DNA of 64,000 nt. Source: Notolepis coatsorum. Lineage: Eukaryota; Chordata; Actinopteri; Aulopiformes; Paralepididae. The stretch lies in NCBI GenBank assembly GCA_963971535.1, contig OZ020585.1, positions 23,872,236 to 23,936,235 of the forward strand, written 5' to 3'. Each line of letters starts with the position of its first letter. The first letter of the stretch is position 1. Shown in pieces: positions 33,835 to 45,859 of this stretch. The translations under genes were made by a program, and so were the position numbers. The notes under the pieces were generated by a model. It ran no database searches. It had not been told where the DNA came from and saw only the letters and a program-made list of their open reading frames with translations.

Positions 33835-34110
33835 GGGAATCAGGGCGCCTGCACAGCAGAGACAGGAAAATGGCGGGGGCAGTGTGAGCCTCCTACACGT
33901 TACTCCTCGCCAAATGAGAGTCCGCGCTGGCAGGTGAAAAGATGCGACTGGCTGCTTGCACATGTATCGGAGGGGACATGCGACAGGCTTCTATCCTCCC
34001 TACAACTGGCCAGTGGGGGGCACATGTGAGCAACGTTCAAGACAGGGGAGGGGAGAATTGGCACGGCTAAATTGGGATGGGAGAAAAATAGAAAAAGGAG
34101 GGGAAAAAGT
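33835..34110 (+). mobile_element. tRNA-derived SINE, family B, 5' part diverged
   Basis: Shares CGTTACTCCTCGCCAAATGA, GGAGGGGACATGCGACAGGC and the end AGCAACGTTCAAGACAGGGG with the other family B copies, then an A-rich tail. The tRNA-like head is not recognisable here. Confidence 0.65.
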
Positions 34111-34204
34111 TGATAAAAAAATATATATATAAATATATAACATACAATGCATGTAAAAGACAGTGTCACATTCAATTATATTAACAGTTCTGATATTTAT
34201 TAAC

Positions 34205-35010
34205 TATGCTTTCACCTCATGATACCAAAGCACCTCAAAGGCACTAAAAAGAAGACTACAAACATCACAAAACAAACTGGTCAGACTACTGCTTGACCTT
34301 ACTCCTAAAACACACCTCACCCCAGCCCATTTTGACTACTGGTACCTATATAGCTTAGAGTAGACGACACGAGTACAACAACTTGCAATGGGCCTGGTCT
34401 ACAAGATACACTACACCACTAAGGTACCCATGTACATGTTGAGGTACTTCCCAAAGGTCAGTGAATACCACAACACCAGAGGGAGTTCCACAAATCATGT
34501 GCAACCCAGATTCGGCTCAAACAAGGGACTAAACACGTTTAGCAATTATGCCACATCAATGTGGAACGCCCTACCCTCAGCCATAAAAAAAATCTGCATC
34601 CCTACGCACCTTCAAAACCGCTCTCAAAGAGCACCTACAATTAGCTATTCTAAACTGGCCCCCGTAAATGTCCGAACACCCTCCCACCCCCTCCTAATGT
34701 ACATTTCCCTCCCCCTCGTATGTATATATTTACTGTTAGGATCTGTTTAACAGTAATGTATATCTTGTATGTCACAAATGTAACAGTACTGTATATCTGT
34801 ATGTCATAAATGTCATGATTAGATTAGATTTTTATATCTGTATGTTGTGTATGTCATAAATGTCATTATGAATTGAAAATGGGGGACCCTAATGTAAACA
34901 AGACGAAAGTCTTTCTCTGGTCTGCATCCCCTTAACAATTGTGTGTATTGAGCTGTACTGTACCCATTCTGCAATGTTAATTAAATGTTTCAATCAATCA
35001 ATCAAACCAC
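34205..35010 (+). mobile_element. LINE 3' part, plus strand
   Basis: Same family as 26884-28430 read on the plus strand: [20 protein letters not shown], then [17 protein letters not shown] and MWNALPSAIKKI. The tail AATTGAAAATGGGGGACCCT leads to (CAAT)n. Frameshifts are present upstream of the MGLVYK part. Confidence 0.8.
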
Positions 35011-38000
35011 AGAAAAATACAGCGATATGCCTCTTAGCGGCCAATAGAGGGTGCAATAGGAAAAGCTAAGACGGTACTCCCAATACCAAGAAAATCACCA
35101 ACCTCCTGAAAACAAAATGAACAATTGAGGGATTTTGGTGAAATATATATACATAATAATATACATAACATATGATGTAATGTATAGCATTGTAAGAAAT
35201 AAAAAAAAAACTACAAAAAAAGTCCTTGTCTTACAATAGCATGTACAATGATGCTGTATATATAATGTATCATTGTACATATTAATATTGCAACTCCATA
35301 CAACTCAACTACATACATCTGATTAGCACTATTACTCAGTAGTACTAATTTATATATTCTACCCAGTTTAATCACCTGTACATTGTATGTTACTATTGTA
35401 CTATTGCACTCTGGTTAGATGCCAAACTTATTTTCATGTGCTGTATAATGACAATACATTTAATCTAATACAATTTTGATCAGTCACAAATTGCTTTGGC
35501 ATTGCCTGTGGATTCTTATAAGGAGCTGGCGGGGCGTTATGTATGCAAATTCAGCTGTACGAGAATGCATGTTCAATTTAAAAATCAGTGGCATTCCTCA
35601 TTTGGGGGAGTGCAGCTGAGAACACTTTGGCTGTTTAAGAACACATTTTCACACGTTCATAAGGAGATATTTAAGAATATATTAAGACACTTATGAAAAT
35701 GTTCGAGAACGAGGCCCATTGTTTGGATGTTCGTGTACACATACCAAGCATACTTGCAACATGGACACGTCACATTTATTTAGTTGTTTAGCCCACTTTG
35801 AGTTCATGGTATTATATTAATGTAGCCAATGTATTTATTTATATCTTGCAATGGTGTTGTTGGGACACTTTTATGCAAGTGCAAAAATATACTGGATATG
35901 TTTCATCAGAAAATGAGCTGGTGACAGTTTTTTTGGTGAATACAGTATAAAGGTATATGCAGTATGCTCACAGGGCATAGTATGATACAGGTGGAGTTTT
36001 CAATAAAGGCTATTTGTTTGTGATATTTTATTGTATTCTTGTGTTGTATACTGCACTTATTTGTATATTTTTAAAGGGGCATAACATCCAACAGCCCATA
36101 TAAGGGCCATTGCACCTGTGCGCTGCACTTTGCTCTCATCTACCGGCTCCGGGCTGCATTTTTTTACCCGATCAACCAATACATTGTTTGAAAGTTGAAT
36201 TTGCCGCCTTTCGATTGTCACCACACTCAACCTATTGCGTCCTTCGGGTCTCGAGTTACAAGAAGAAATATCTGGCGAGTATCATTTGACAAGCCGTTCC
36301 TACGAGTGACCACGTCCGGTTGTAAGCGGTCCTGAACTGACCAGTCCCTGCTGATGGCGAAAATGATTGACGACCTAAAGCGATCCCAAACGAGTGCTGA
36401 TTGCAACGAGAAAGGGGCAGAAAAAGACTAACAAGTTATTTGTTTTGACTCGCGCGTCTGAATGAATGGAAGTGGACGGCCATTTTGGATAATCACGCTG
36501 AATTATTGCGGTACACATATTACAAAAAACATTGTTAAACACTCATTTTCCGTGGGATTTTTTATAAACTTTGGACCTGTACTACATACGACTTCAGGCT
36601 ATGGAACCGTTGTGTTTTCCAGCTCCTACCTCTCAGCTGGAACCCAAAAACAGGCATCTGCCAGATTCTGACAAGTCAACACAAAAGGAGCAAATATTTT
36701 ATTTCAGTGTGTTCAAACCTCTGTTTCTCTATTACATTAGCACTCAAAAGTGATTTCTCTTCAGAATGTTACCTTTCAGAAAAGACCAGACTCATGCATG
36801 TACTATATAAAGTATAATAAATTGCTAATTACTTTGGGTATGCAATCGACAGGCGTTTTATGCAAATTTTGCATGACTGTTAAGGGATTATCCTATTGTT
36901 CTGTTGTGAGGACATGTGATAATAATGGATGTTCTGTGCCTCAAAAGAGCTTAGCCGCTGTTTTACAGAAGAGAAGACCTGTTTCCTCGAGTTGGATCTA
37001 CAACAGTTGAAAAGACGTTGAGGAAATAGAGTCTGCCATTCACTAGAGGATGACATCACTCTGCTGAGTTTCTTGGGAGGGCTGAGGCAGCCGAGCTCTC
37101 AAGACACGGAACATTTCTGTATGTTTTCTGTCCAACTATCACATGTCCTCCTCATAACAGAATAATAGGATTTAGGTTGAAAATCTGCTTAATAAAATGC
37201 ATTATTATTAAACATTAAACACATTTTTTAAGTATACATTTGATATAGATATGGAATAAGTGTCCATCAAATTTTCTTTCAACCATCAGGAAATTTGATC
37301 ATGTCCATAGAATTACAATTTCCCTGAAGTTGAAAGCTCATAATCGGGAAAACTCAAAAGAAATATCTTGAGAAGGTTTCAGGAAATCTTCCCAGAACGC
37401 TTTTTAGTGGAATACGTACCCCTTTAGCAGGCTAAAGTACCCATCATTGCTAATTATCTGTCTTTACTAACTCAAAATCCTGCAGGCTATGACTGCTCTA
37501 TTTAACTGTCCAATCTTATGTCCATGCAGATTTGATGATCATGTAATAGTTATTAATTTGTTACTCACAAATACCAAATATATTAAGTTGTCTATATGTG
37601 TCTAAACTGATCCTGGTCAATATTTACATAACCCCTGGCCAAAGGAAATCAGAACTATTTAAGATAGGAAAAAGGTTGGTTGGCATATTTATTGATCAAA
37701 ATACAATAATGGCGTCTGTCCGGAGATCTTCACAGAAGAGCAACTACGGCACACACTTCCTTAGTTTTACCAGGAATGCTGAAAGGAAAGAAAACAAAAC
37801 AAAATAGTGAGCATAAGGTAAATAGCCACATCAAATTTGAGGAATAGTTTAGATTTTAAAGAAGGTACATCCGATTGATCATGAATTCATTTATTTCTAG
37901 TTATTAATCAAGTTATTTCAGTCTATCCGTAAAGCACTTGCACCAGTGGCTGGGTTCTTGAGATATTGGAAGCAGAAATTGTTATCATTTGCATAAAGCG

Positions 38001-39339
38001 GGCCTGGAAATGTAAGGTCCTCTATAAAGTCAGTCTCACATAGCCAGACCTCTCTCCACACTACGTTGATGTTTCACAATAACAGTTATGTTATTGTGAA
38101 AAAGGGAAGATGTACAGGTGTACATATATTTCTGAGACATGCATGAAGGTGTACATATGATATTTCAGAGACATGCCCCCTGACATCCACCCTTTTGATA
38201 AATGCTAAAAATATCTGCTTCCAGAATTTCAGAAAGGATGTGTCATATACAGTAGATGTCTTTGTGATTGCCAAGTCTGTGCATAGTTGTATTCTTAGAT
38301 TGTACAGTATGTGTAGCCAGCACATAGGAGTATTCAGCACATACTTAACATATAGACACAAAACTGCTTCACCAGCACAATGTGGTAAACAAAGGTACAA
38401 GTGAAGTGAAATTAACTCAATGTGAAAAATGTGGGTATAACATATGCACAGTTCAAACACTCCACGAGCACAATCTGAGCATGTGCCATACCCCCATCTT
38501 CCATTGGCTAACTTAGCCACCAATATATTAGCCTTGGTTATATGAAATGCATAAACAAGGCTATATGACATGTCCAGCACAGCAGTTGCTCACATGGATT
38601 GAACTGGTAATACACAAAGTGCCATGCCTAAGAAATGCCACTAGAGGGAGATTGGTAGTCAACTCAGTGTGCAAGTGAGGGAGATGCCCCTTTCACACTG
38701 CCTGTCAAAGCTGGGATTCTTACCCCATTATTCCGTCACACCGTTCTGTGTGAAAGGTACGAACATGGAATGGGGGTTGATATGGCATTATGCCTCAACG
38801 TCTTCAGGTATAGTGAATTTAGGCTAACCACATGATGTAATAATGCGTCAGCTAAATTACTAAATGTAAAAGTACTAAATGTAATGTCTAATTCATTTAG
38901 CGAGAAGACGCAAAAATTGTCTCGTACACCAGTCTTGAGAAAAAACAGTAACACTGCATCATCTACTTTGGAATAGGGCTATTTTTGGGACAAGTAAATG
39001 TAGGTAAATGTGAAATAACATTTAATGGGGGCAGGGGTAATGCCTGGAATGCACTAGATGCAATTTTTTAAGTTATGCAACATAACGCACCATTTGATGT
39101 AGCATTTCTATTAAGAAAAGGAAGGGGAAAAACACACATAAGAAACATGCCAACATTCCGGCTGCAAGCTAGCCTAGCTTAGCGCAAATTAATGGAAGCG
39201 GATAAGGACTTTTTTTGTTTTTATGTGGTAGTGGGTAGTGGTCCGTATCAGCTTCCATTAATTTGTGCTAAGATAGGCCAGCTTGCAGCCGGATAGCTTT
39301 CTACTGAACGCACAGAGAGGAAATTGAAGTAGGAAGTAT
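35011..39339. other. Intergenic region with scattered repeat fragments, no gene found
   Basis: Mostly AT-rich. 36480-36870 belongs to a dispersed family whose inverted relative is at 54030-54370 (shared GCTCCTACCTCTCAGCTGGA, CATTTTCCGTGGGA). 38845-38882 is an L2 3' end scrap. 39157-39293 is a hairpin (CCGGCTGCAAGCTAGCCTAG and its complement, ~50-bp arms). I searched this region on the minus strand for the missing trmt61b C-terminal exons and did not find them. Confidence 0.4.
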
Positions 39340-39416
39340 AAAGTAGAAAGCTTTATTGTCATTGCACAATACAGTACAACGGCAATACAGTACAACGAGA
39401 TTGGTTCGTGCAGCAC
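39340..39416 (-). mobile_element. LINE 3' tail fragment
   Basis: AGCTTTATTGTCATTGCACA and ACAGTACAACGAGATTGG are a common fish LINE 3' terminus read on the minus strand. Only about 80 bp remains. Confidence 0.5.
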
Positions 39417-39636
39417 CTAAAACAATGATACCCACTCTACCACACAACACATCCATGATGTACCTATAGACCCACTACCATACATACATTTGTTGTGCCC
39501 ATACTCACTGACACACCACACATTCATGTACCCACTCAAACCCTCTGCTACAGAGAGGAAATTTGTATCTTCTTGTCCGACTCTGGAGGAGACAGTACGG
39601 GCATTTCCCATAATGTTGGCATGTTCGGTTACGTAC

Positions 39637-42600
39637 TTAGCCAAGTAGACGGTGCAGACGGCTCCTGGGCGGAGATGTGGGATCACAGTGGGTAACACCA
39701 GGTGGGGGTGGAGCATGTCAAGAGCAACCTGCAAGGCAGGACATTCACCTCAAAACCTTGTCACCAATGACACTGTGAAACGACCTGGTGGTGGCATCAT
39801 TTGTCTTGTTACAATTACCATCTTTCCACAGTCTTCATACAGTCATATTCGGTAACCTTGGAACTAATTGCTTGCATAATAATAGCCTCCACTGTGACCA
39901 CTGATGTTGTAAATTATGGTCACTCAGTTCAAGAGGAGGATGGGGGGGGTGGGGTGGTAATTCTGCTTAATTAAGATATTTTACGACGACAGGCATATAT
40001 GGGTAGGCAGGGTGGGGGGGTAACTGTACATTGGATTATCGACGAAACCTAACTTGGTCCCAAGAAGAGGGTCTCGTGTATTATTTGGTTAGGACATTTA
40101 CTGTACATTGGAGGGGGTTGGGTTAGGACATTTACCGGGGCCAGTTTCGAATTGCGGCCTCCCGTAGGTGCTCTTGAGAGTGGTTTTGAAGGTGGGTAGG
40201 GATTCACATTATTTTACGGCTGTGGGTAGGGCGTTCCACATTGTTGTGGCATAATTGGTTTAGTCCCTTGTGTAAGCCGAATCTGGGTTGAACATGATTT
40301 GTGGAACTCCCTCTGGTGTTGTGATCATGGTATTCACTGACCTTTGGGAAGTATTTCGACATGTACATGGGTATCTTAGTGGTGTAGTGTATCTTGTAGA
40401 CCAGGCCCATTGCAAGTTGCTGTACTCTAAGCCATCCTAGGTTGTCAAAATGGGCAGGGGTGAGGTGGGTTATAGGAGTAAGGTCAAGCAGTAGTCTGAC
40501 CAGTTTGCGATGTTTGTAATCTTGTTTTTAGTGCCTTTGAGGTGATTTTGTACCATGAGGTGCAAGCATAGTTGTAGTACCCTTGAATGAGTGCTCCTGT
40601 TAGTCTTCAGGGTATTCTTGTTTACCAGAGAGGAGATCCGGTACAATAATCTTGTTTGTTGGTTGACTTTTTTGATTACATTGGTTGCCATTTTGTCACA
40701 GGAAAGATTTGCCTCTAGGATGGAACCCAGGTATGTAATTTCATCTTTCCTTGTGACAATATTGTCACCCACTGTAACAGAAAAGCCGTTGGCCTTGCTG
40801 AGTTTGTTATTTGATCCAAAGAGAATGGACTCTTGTTTTACCCTAGGTGTAATGATAGTTTGTTATCAGCGAGCTAGGTGCAGATTCTGCCGAGTTCTGA
40901 GCTGAGGGTTTTTTCAACCTGCAACTTGTCCCTGTCAGAGACCAGCAGGGCTGAGTCGTCCGCAAACAGGAACAAGTTGCAGTCACAAGATGACGACATG
41001 TAATTTGCATAAATTAGGACCAGTAACGGTCCTAGTATGCTTCCTTGTGGAACACCACAGCTCACTGGGAGGGGGATAGTGTACCGTTTACCTCCACCAC
41101 CTGTTCTCTCCCCTCCAGGTAGGATTGCATCCAGCTCACTGATGAACTATCAAAACCAATTGCTTTTAGCTTGTCAATCAGAATGGAGTGATTGCCAGTG
41201 TCAAGGACTAACACCAGACAGCAGCTACTGTAAGTATCAGTTCTTAATTCTATTCGCTGTATTTTGTGGGTGTAAATGATTTGTTTACATTGGTGATGTT
41301 TGTAACTAGAGTGAAACAGATCTATATTATTATGTACAAAGGGTTATGAAAGTTACAAATAGCATATTTTCCATCTGCGTCTGGAGACATCAGGTTGAGC
41401 CAGCAGCTAGTCCCAGCAAGAGTCCTGGCGCAAAATACAAGGACTCCTACAAGATGTGTGACATATAAGCGATTGAGCCTCCATGACTTCAGAGCATTAA
41501 AAAGGCGGAAAAGTAAGCAGACTGACCGAATCGAATCTCCGTCCGGCGAGGAGCGATGAGGCCGTGCGGAGGTCGGCGTGGTGGAACTGGACGTTGTCGG
41601 GCCACTCACCTCGCCGCAGGCTCCAGGACGCACGCCAGCGCTTGTAGTTGAGCACAGCTCTCTTGAGGTGGTCCTCCCTGACCTCCAGGCTCACCACACT
41701 GCCCTTGGAGCCCACTGGAGGGGACACACACACACACACACATAAACAAACCAAAAAAATATATCGGAATCATGAATTTGCCAAATCCAATTAATGGAGA
41801 GCAGTTAGTCTCGGTCACGATGGTGCAAAGGCATTATAAAGTTAATTATATCACGTAGTTCCACAGTACGATCGATTAACACACAGGGTGAAATGACAAG
41901 AGGATCTCACATAACGGGGACGGCACGACAAAGCCTTTCAGTACCATGTCTGCATTGCTTTTTAATAAGGGTACACACTAGGGAAATGGAACCCCTAACC
42001 CTGACAGTGTTAGTGCCTTGTTCTACACATTGCGCTCCAGAGGGAATTGAACCCCTAACCCTGGCAGTGTTAGTGCCATATTTTACCGTTTGAGCTCCAC
42101 AGGGAATGGAACCCCTAACCCTGGCAGTGTTAGTGCCTTGCTCTACCTATTGAGCTACACAGGGAATGGAACCCCTAACCCTGGCAGTGTTAGTGCCATA
42201 TTTTACTCTTTGAGCTCCACAGGGAATGGAACCCCTAACCCTGGCAGTGTTAGTGCCAAGCTCTACCCATTGAGCTCCACAGGGAATGGAACCCCTAACC
42301 CTGGCAGTGTTAGTGCCAAGCTCTACCCATTGAGCTACACAGGGAATGGAACCCCTAACCCTGGCAGTGTTAGTGCCATGCTCTACCCATTGCTACACCG
42401 GATCACAGGAACAAAGGTCTGGAAACATTAAAGAGTATATATGTGTGTGTCTGTGTGTGTCTGTGTGTGTCTGTGTGTGCATGCGTGGTCCAGACCTGCT
42501 CGGGACAGAAAGAGTGCCATAGCCCCAGAGCCAGAGCCCGACTCCAACACACAGTCTCCCTCTGTGACGTCCATCATCATCAGCATAATGCTAACGTCCT

Positions 42601-43879
42601 GAGGAGGGACATCAAAAACACACAATGGATCATTTGCAATAAATTACTTGTTATTGACAGGCAGCTCGAAGACAAATAATTGAGTCCCTAAGTCAGCATG
42701 TGATGTTATAGTAGGCCTATCTGATAATGAGTTACTATTAAATGTGCATGCTTTTAATTTAACAACCGTCTGGTCAACAGGGGGTTCCTACATTTTCCAT
42801 GTAAAATGTCCATACTTTCCCCCAGAACTTAAAGCCCTGTACCCTGTAGTACCATATAAATGTAGGCTATTTTCATATACATTCTTCAAGAGTTTGATCT
42901 GTAGATTTTGGAACTATCATACAGCATTTTACTTTTTCATTTTTGTTGGCAACCAACGTTATTTGTCAGCACTACTACTATTTCTAATAAACAAACTTGG
43001 CCCTAATGTGGAAACGTGTTATTTGGTAACTGGAATCTGGGCCACACACACACACAATACCTTTGGATAAGCGATGGCTGGAGCCCTCCTCATATACAGT
43101 ACATAATCATCCAGACTGACACCGCGTATGAGGATGGGCATTCCAAGGGAAGTCTTTACGAAAACACCCGCGGGTTTCCCGGCAATGTCATCGTGCGCGA
43201 TAATCCCCCACTTGCTTTGCAGACGTACCCTTTCCTGAAGCTGGAACATCTTCCTGAACTCCACCCGCCCTCCCTTGCGATACTCCGCAACGAGCAGCTC
43301 CCCGAACGTAAGCAAGCGCTCCCCATCAAGAGTGGCCATGGTTGCCATGTACCTGCCCTCAGGGGGCAAAGGGCCATATCCCTGAGCTTCTGAACTATTC
43401 TGCTCCACAGTCGTGTCAAATGCACCATAAAGATGTGTAACATCCTCTTTTGCCATTTGGTATACATATCTTGTGTATGCCTCAGTATGCCCCATGTCAT
43501 ATTGTTCCACTTCTGGTTCTTCTTGGTTCTGCTTTCTCAACTGCTCCACCTCGGGGCTCAAGGAATCCTGGGGCAAAAGGCGAGTGATCCTCTCCAGAGG
43601 GGACAGAGGACGCCTCCTGCCATACAGTGACCCCCCTTTTCCGAGGGTCGGACTAGGGTTCAGGAGCGAGGGGTCTTCATCACCCCCATTCTCATTACCC
43701 CCTTTGGGACCAGCTGACAATGTTCTCACAATCCAGGTCTGTTTAGGTCTATGTATTTGCCTATATCCTTGTTGTGCTCCTAAGCCAGTGCATATTCGCC
43801 CCAGTCTGTGCATAAAGAGAGCCCCTCCGAACGACATGTGTCTATATCCTGTTAAAGTTCTGATTATACTAGTAAACAT
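39637..43879 (-). CDS. trmt61b: TRMT61B, mitochondrial tRNA m1A58 methyltransferase (first four exons; C-terminus not found)
   Basis: Exons on the minus strand: 43879-43061 (273 codons, phase 0), 42598-42496, 41714-41527, 39728-39637; all GT/AG with matching phases. The ATG at 43879 is the first after an in-frame stop and opens an Arg-rich, acid-free leader ([20 protein letters not shown]), fitting a mitochondrial presequence. Exon 1 ends [10 protein letters not shown]. Exon 2 gives the SAM-binding motif [18 protein letters not shown] near residue 290. Exon 3 gives [20 protein letters not shown]. Exon 4 gives [20 protein letters not shown] and ends in VYLA plus a split Asn codon. In humans TRMT61B methylates A58 of mitochondrial tRNAs and sits divergently beside WDR43, as here. 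The last 100-plus residues (ITQV...DWLV...HTAFLV in the family) were not located: a very long intron or a truncated gene are both possible. Confidence 0.88.
40010..41090 (-). mobile_element. LINE in trmt61b intron 3, decayed copy
   Basis: Minus strand: [20 protein letters not shown], then [20 protein letters not shown] (catalytic FADD) and [20 protein letters not shown]. Frames are broken several times. It is an older copy of the family at 26.9 and 49.5 kb, in the same orientation as trmt61b. Confidence 0.8.
41981..42400 (-). repeat. Seven-unit 60-bp tandem array of tRNA-Val-like sequence
   Basis: Exact 60-bp period in trmt61b intron 2. On the minus strand each unit reads TGTAGCTCAATGGGTAGAGC (A box, D arm), TGGCACTAACACTGCCA (perfect 5-bp anticodon stem, seven-base loop CTAACAC giving anticodon AAC) and GGGGTTCCATTCCC (B box, T arm). 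Acceptor strands are missing, so units are head-to-tail tRNA cores rather than tRNA genes. Units at 42061 and 42181 share a variant D arm (CATATTTTAC), implying that a two-unit block was duplicated. Confidence 0.8.
42428..42482 (+). repeat. (TG)n microsatellite next to trmt61b exon 2 donor
   Basis: TGTGTGTCTGTGTGTGTCTG-type run lying 14 to 68 bp downstream (minus-strand sense) of the exon 2 donor. Confidence 0.85.
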
Positions 43880-44321
43880 AAGCAAAGCCTCATACAAGGA
43901 AATATCTGACGTCACAATTCAATCTTCAGCCCTTTTGCAATGTCCCCTGCCCTGAGCCCTGATACAATTCCAAACATATTCTCTGATCTTATGGATCTAG
44001 ATTATTAAGATGTATTCAAAGCCCTTCACGGGTTGCCTGCAAAATATTATGAACCTTGATTTTATGCCACTATTGAGTGATGGCCCGATCGGACAGTAAC
44101 CTACAACATTACAGCTGTCAGTGACATTGACTAAAATATTTGTAATAAGTTGTATATTACACGCGAAATAATACAAAGTGAAGAGGCTGAAAGTGGCGCC
44201 CTGTAAACGCAATTTACTCCTTCAGAAATCGGCTAACATTCTTCTGACACCCGTTTTCTGGCATTTACGGAGGCAGCCATGCTGGATGAAGACACTACGT
44301 CAAGACTGGGCGACGCCGACG
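43880..44321. other. trmt61b 5' flank, left part of the divergent interval
   Basis: About 440 bp upstream of the trmt61b start. No TATA box is evident. This should contain the trmt61b promoter, but no element can be assigned by eye. Confidence 0.35.
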
Positions 44322-44649
44322 CGTGATTCTTTCCCCGTAGCCTTTGTTTGCGAAGACGCTCTCTGATTGGCTAGCCCGCGTACAGCGAATACCCTCTCTG
44401 ATTGGTTTAGCTCCGAAAGGTCTCTTCCGCCTTGTACATAATATTCTCTGCTTCGAAGTGGTTATGCTTTTTAGAGTTAGCCATAACCCTAACTCTAAGC
44501 ATAACCCACTTCGAAAGAGGGCCAAAGCATAACCACTTCGAAGCAGAGAATATATATGTACAATTCGGACATTTCTATCGCAGAGCCCTTCGGAGCTAAA
44601 CCAATCAGAGAGGGTCTTCGCAAACAAACGCTACGGAATAAAATCACGC
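44322..44649. mobile_element. Foldback element, ~160-bp arms
   Basis: Almost perfectly self-complementary: CGTGATTCTTTCCCCGTAGC at the left is answered by GCTACGGAATAAAATCACG at the right. The centre reads AGAGTTAGCCATAACCCTAACTCT. Both arms carry CTCTCTGATTGG / CCAATCAGAGAG. Confidence 0.8.
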
Positions 44650-44796
44650 GACGGGGTTTTACGGCGGTCGGCCACCAACTGTTTGTGGCATTACCGGCAT
44701 CTTCTGGTATCCTTTACCTCCTACAATGTCCATTTTGCATTCACCATCATGAAGTGCAGCTAATGCTGCAGAGGAAGATGTTTCGTAGCTCGCTCT

Positions 44797-44802
44797 ATTT
44801 TG

Positions 44803-44875
<73 letters not shown>

Positions 44876-45022
44876 AATTGAAAATTTAAAATTAACAGAT
44901 TGCAGAATGGGTACAATACAAGTACAGCTCAATACACACAATTGTTAGACCAGAGAAAGACGTTCGTCTTGTTTACATGCAGTGATGCAGGGTCCCCCAG
45001 GCCCCATTTTCAATTAATCGTA
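44797..45022 (-). mobile_element. LINE 3' tail with long (TTGA)n
   Basis: About 19 units of TTGA followed by AACAGATTGCAGAATGGGTA and the antisense of GGGGGACCCTG. It is the 3' end of the main LINE family, minus strand. Confidence 0.75.
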
Positions 45023-45025
45023 AAT

Positions 45026-45850
45026 ATCTGCCTCTACCACCTGAGACAGTTAAGGAAGTTCAGAGTATCGGGGAAGATACTCCAGTCCTTCTACTCAGGA
45101 GCTGTAGAGAGCATCCTGACCGGAAACATCACTGCCTGGTATGGAAACAGCACAGCACAGGACAAGAAGGCCCTACAGAGAGTGGTGCGCTCAGCCGAGC
45201 GTACCACGGGTATTGCACTACCTCCCCTGCAGGTTCTATACAACAAGAGGTGCAAATCCAGAGCCTGCAGAATAATGAAAGACCCCCACCACCCCAATAA
45301 CAGCCTGTTTCAGCTGCTGAGGTCAGGCAGACGCCTGCGAACCCCAGCTACTAGGACAGAGAGGCTTAGGCTTAGCTTCTTCCCCCAGGCCATCAGAGTC
45401 CTGAACAATGAACATTGAGTACCACAGAACACTGAACTATCCACACATAAGCACACATGAGCACACACACGACACGCACGCTGTGCACGCTCACACACTA
45501 GCAGCCACTTTAACACTTCAACATGAGCGGGCACACACTCATGCGCACACACTCACACTTATTGCCAAAAGGAAAAGCCACTTTAAATCAGTATTAGCAA
45601 CAGTAACAGTGTATTGCACTACCAAAGCTACCTAGCATGTCCTATATGCTCTGTAAATAACTATGTACAGATACCGATTTTGATGTCACACCATGTTACC
45701 TGTTACCTGTTATTGCACAATTTTTTTTGTATTGGTGGATTCTATTATATGTTGTACCCACTGTATTGCACATCGTTGCGGGCAAGACCACCCGCATTTC
45801 ATTGTATACTCGTATGCCGTGACAAATAAAACTCTTGACTTGACTTGATA
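45026..45850 (+). mobile_element. LINE C-terminal fragment of a second family
   Basis: Plus strand: ICLYHLRQLRKFRVSGKILQ, then SILTGNITAWYGNSTAQDKK, VVRSAERTTGIALPPLQ and RLSFFPQAIRVLNN. This is the post-RT domain of a fish LINE (CR1/L2/Rex group). The 3' UTR ends GACAAATAAAACTCTTGACT TGACTTGA. Confidence 0.75.
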
Positions 45851-45859
45851 TGTTATATC

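Noticed and set aside
42090-42431. 113-codon plus-strand frame repeating [11 protein letters not shown]
   Set aside because: 60 bp is divisible by three, so the tRNA-like tandem array stays open by periodicity; it is antisense to the trmt61b intron.
43880-43915. Twelve-codon N-terminal extension of trmt61b
   Set aside because: It would start at GTG; the ATG at 43879 follows an in-frame stop and begins a mitochondrial-type leader.
44797-44880. Regular short repeats resembling an array of spaced elements
   Set aside because: A plain TTGA tetranucleotide run at a LINE 3' end; CRISPR arrays are not expected in a vertebrate nuclear genome.
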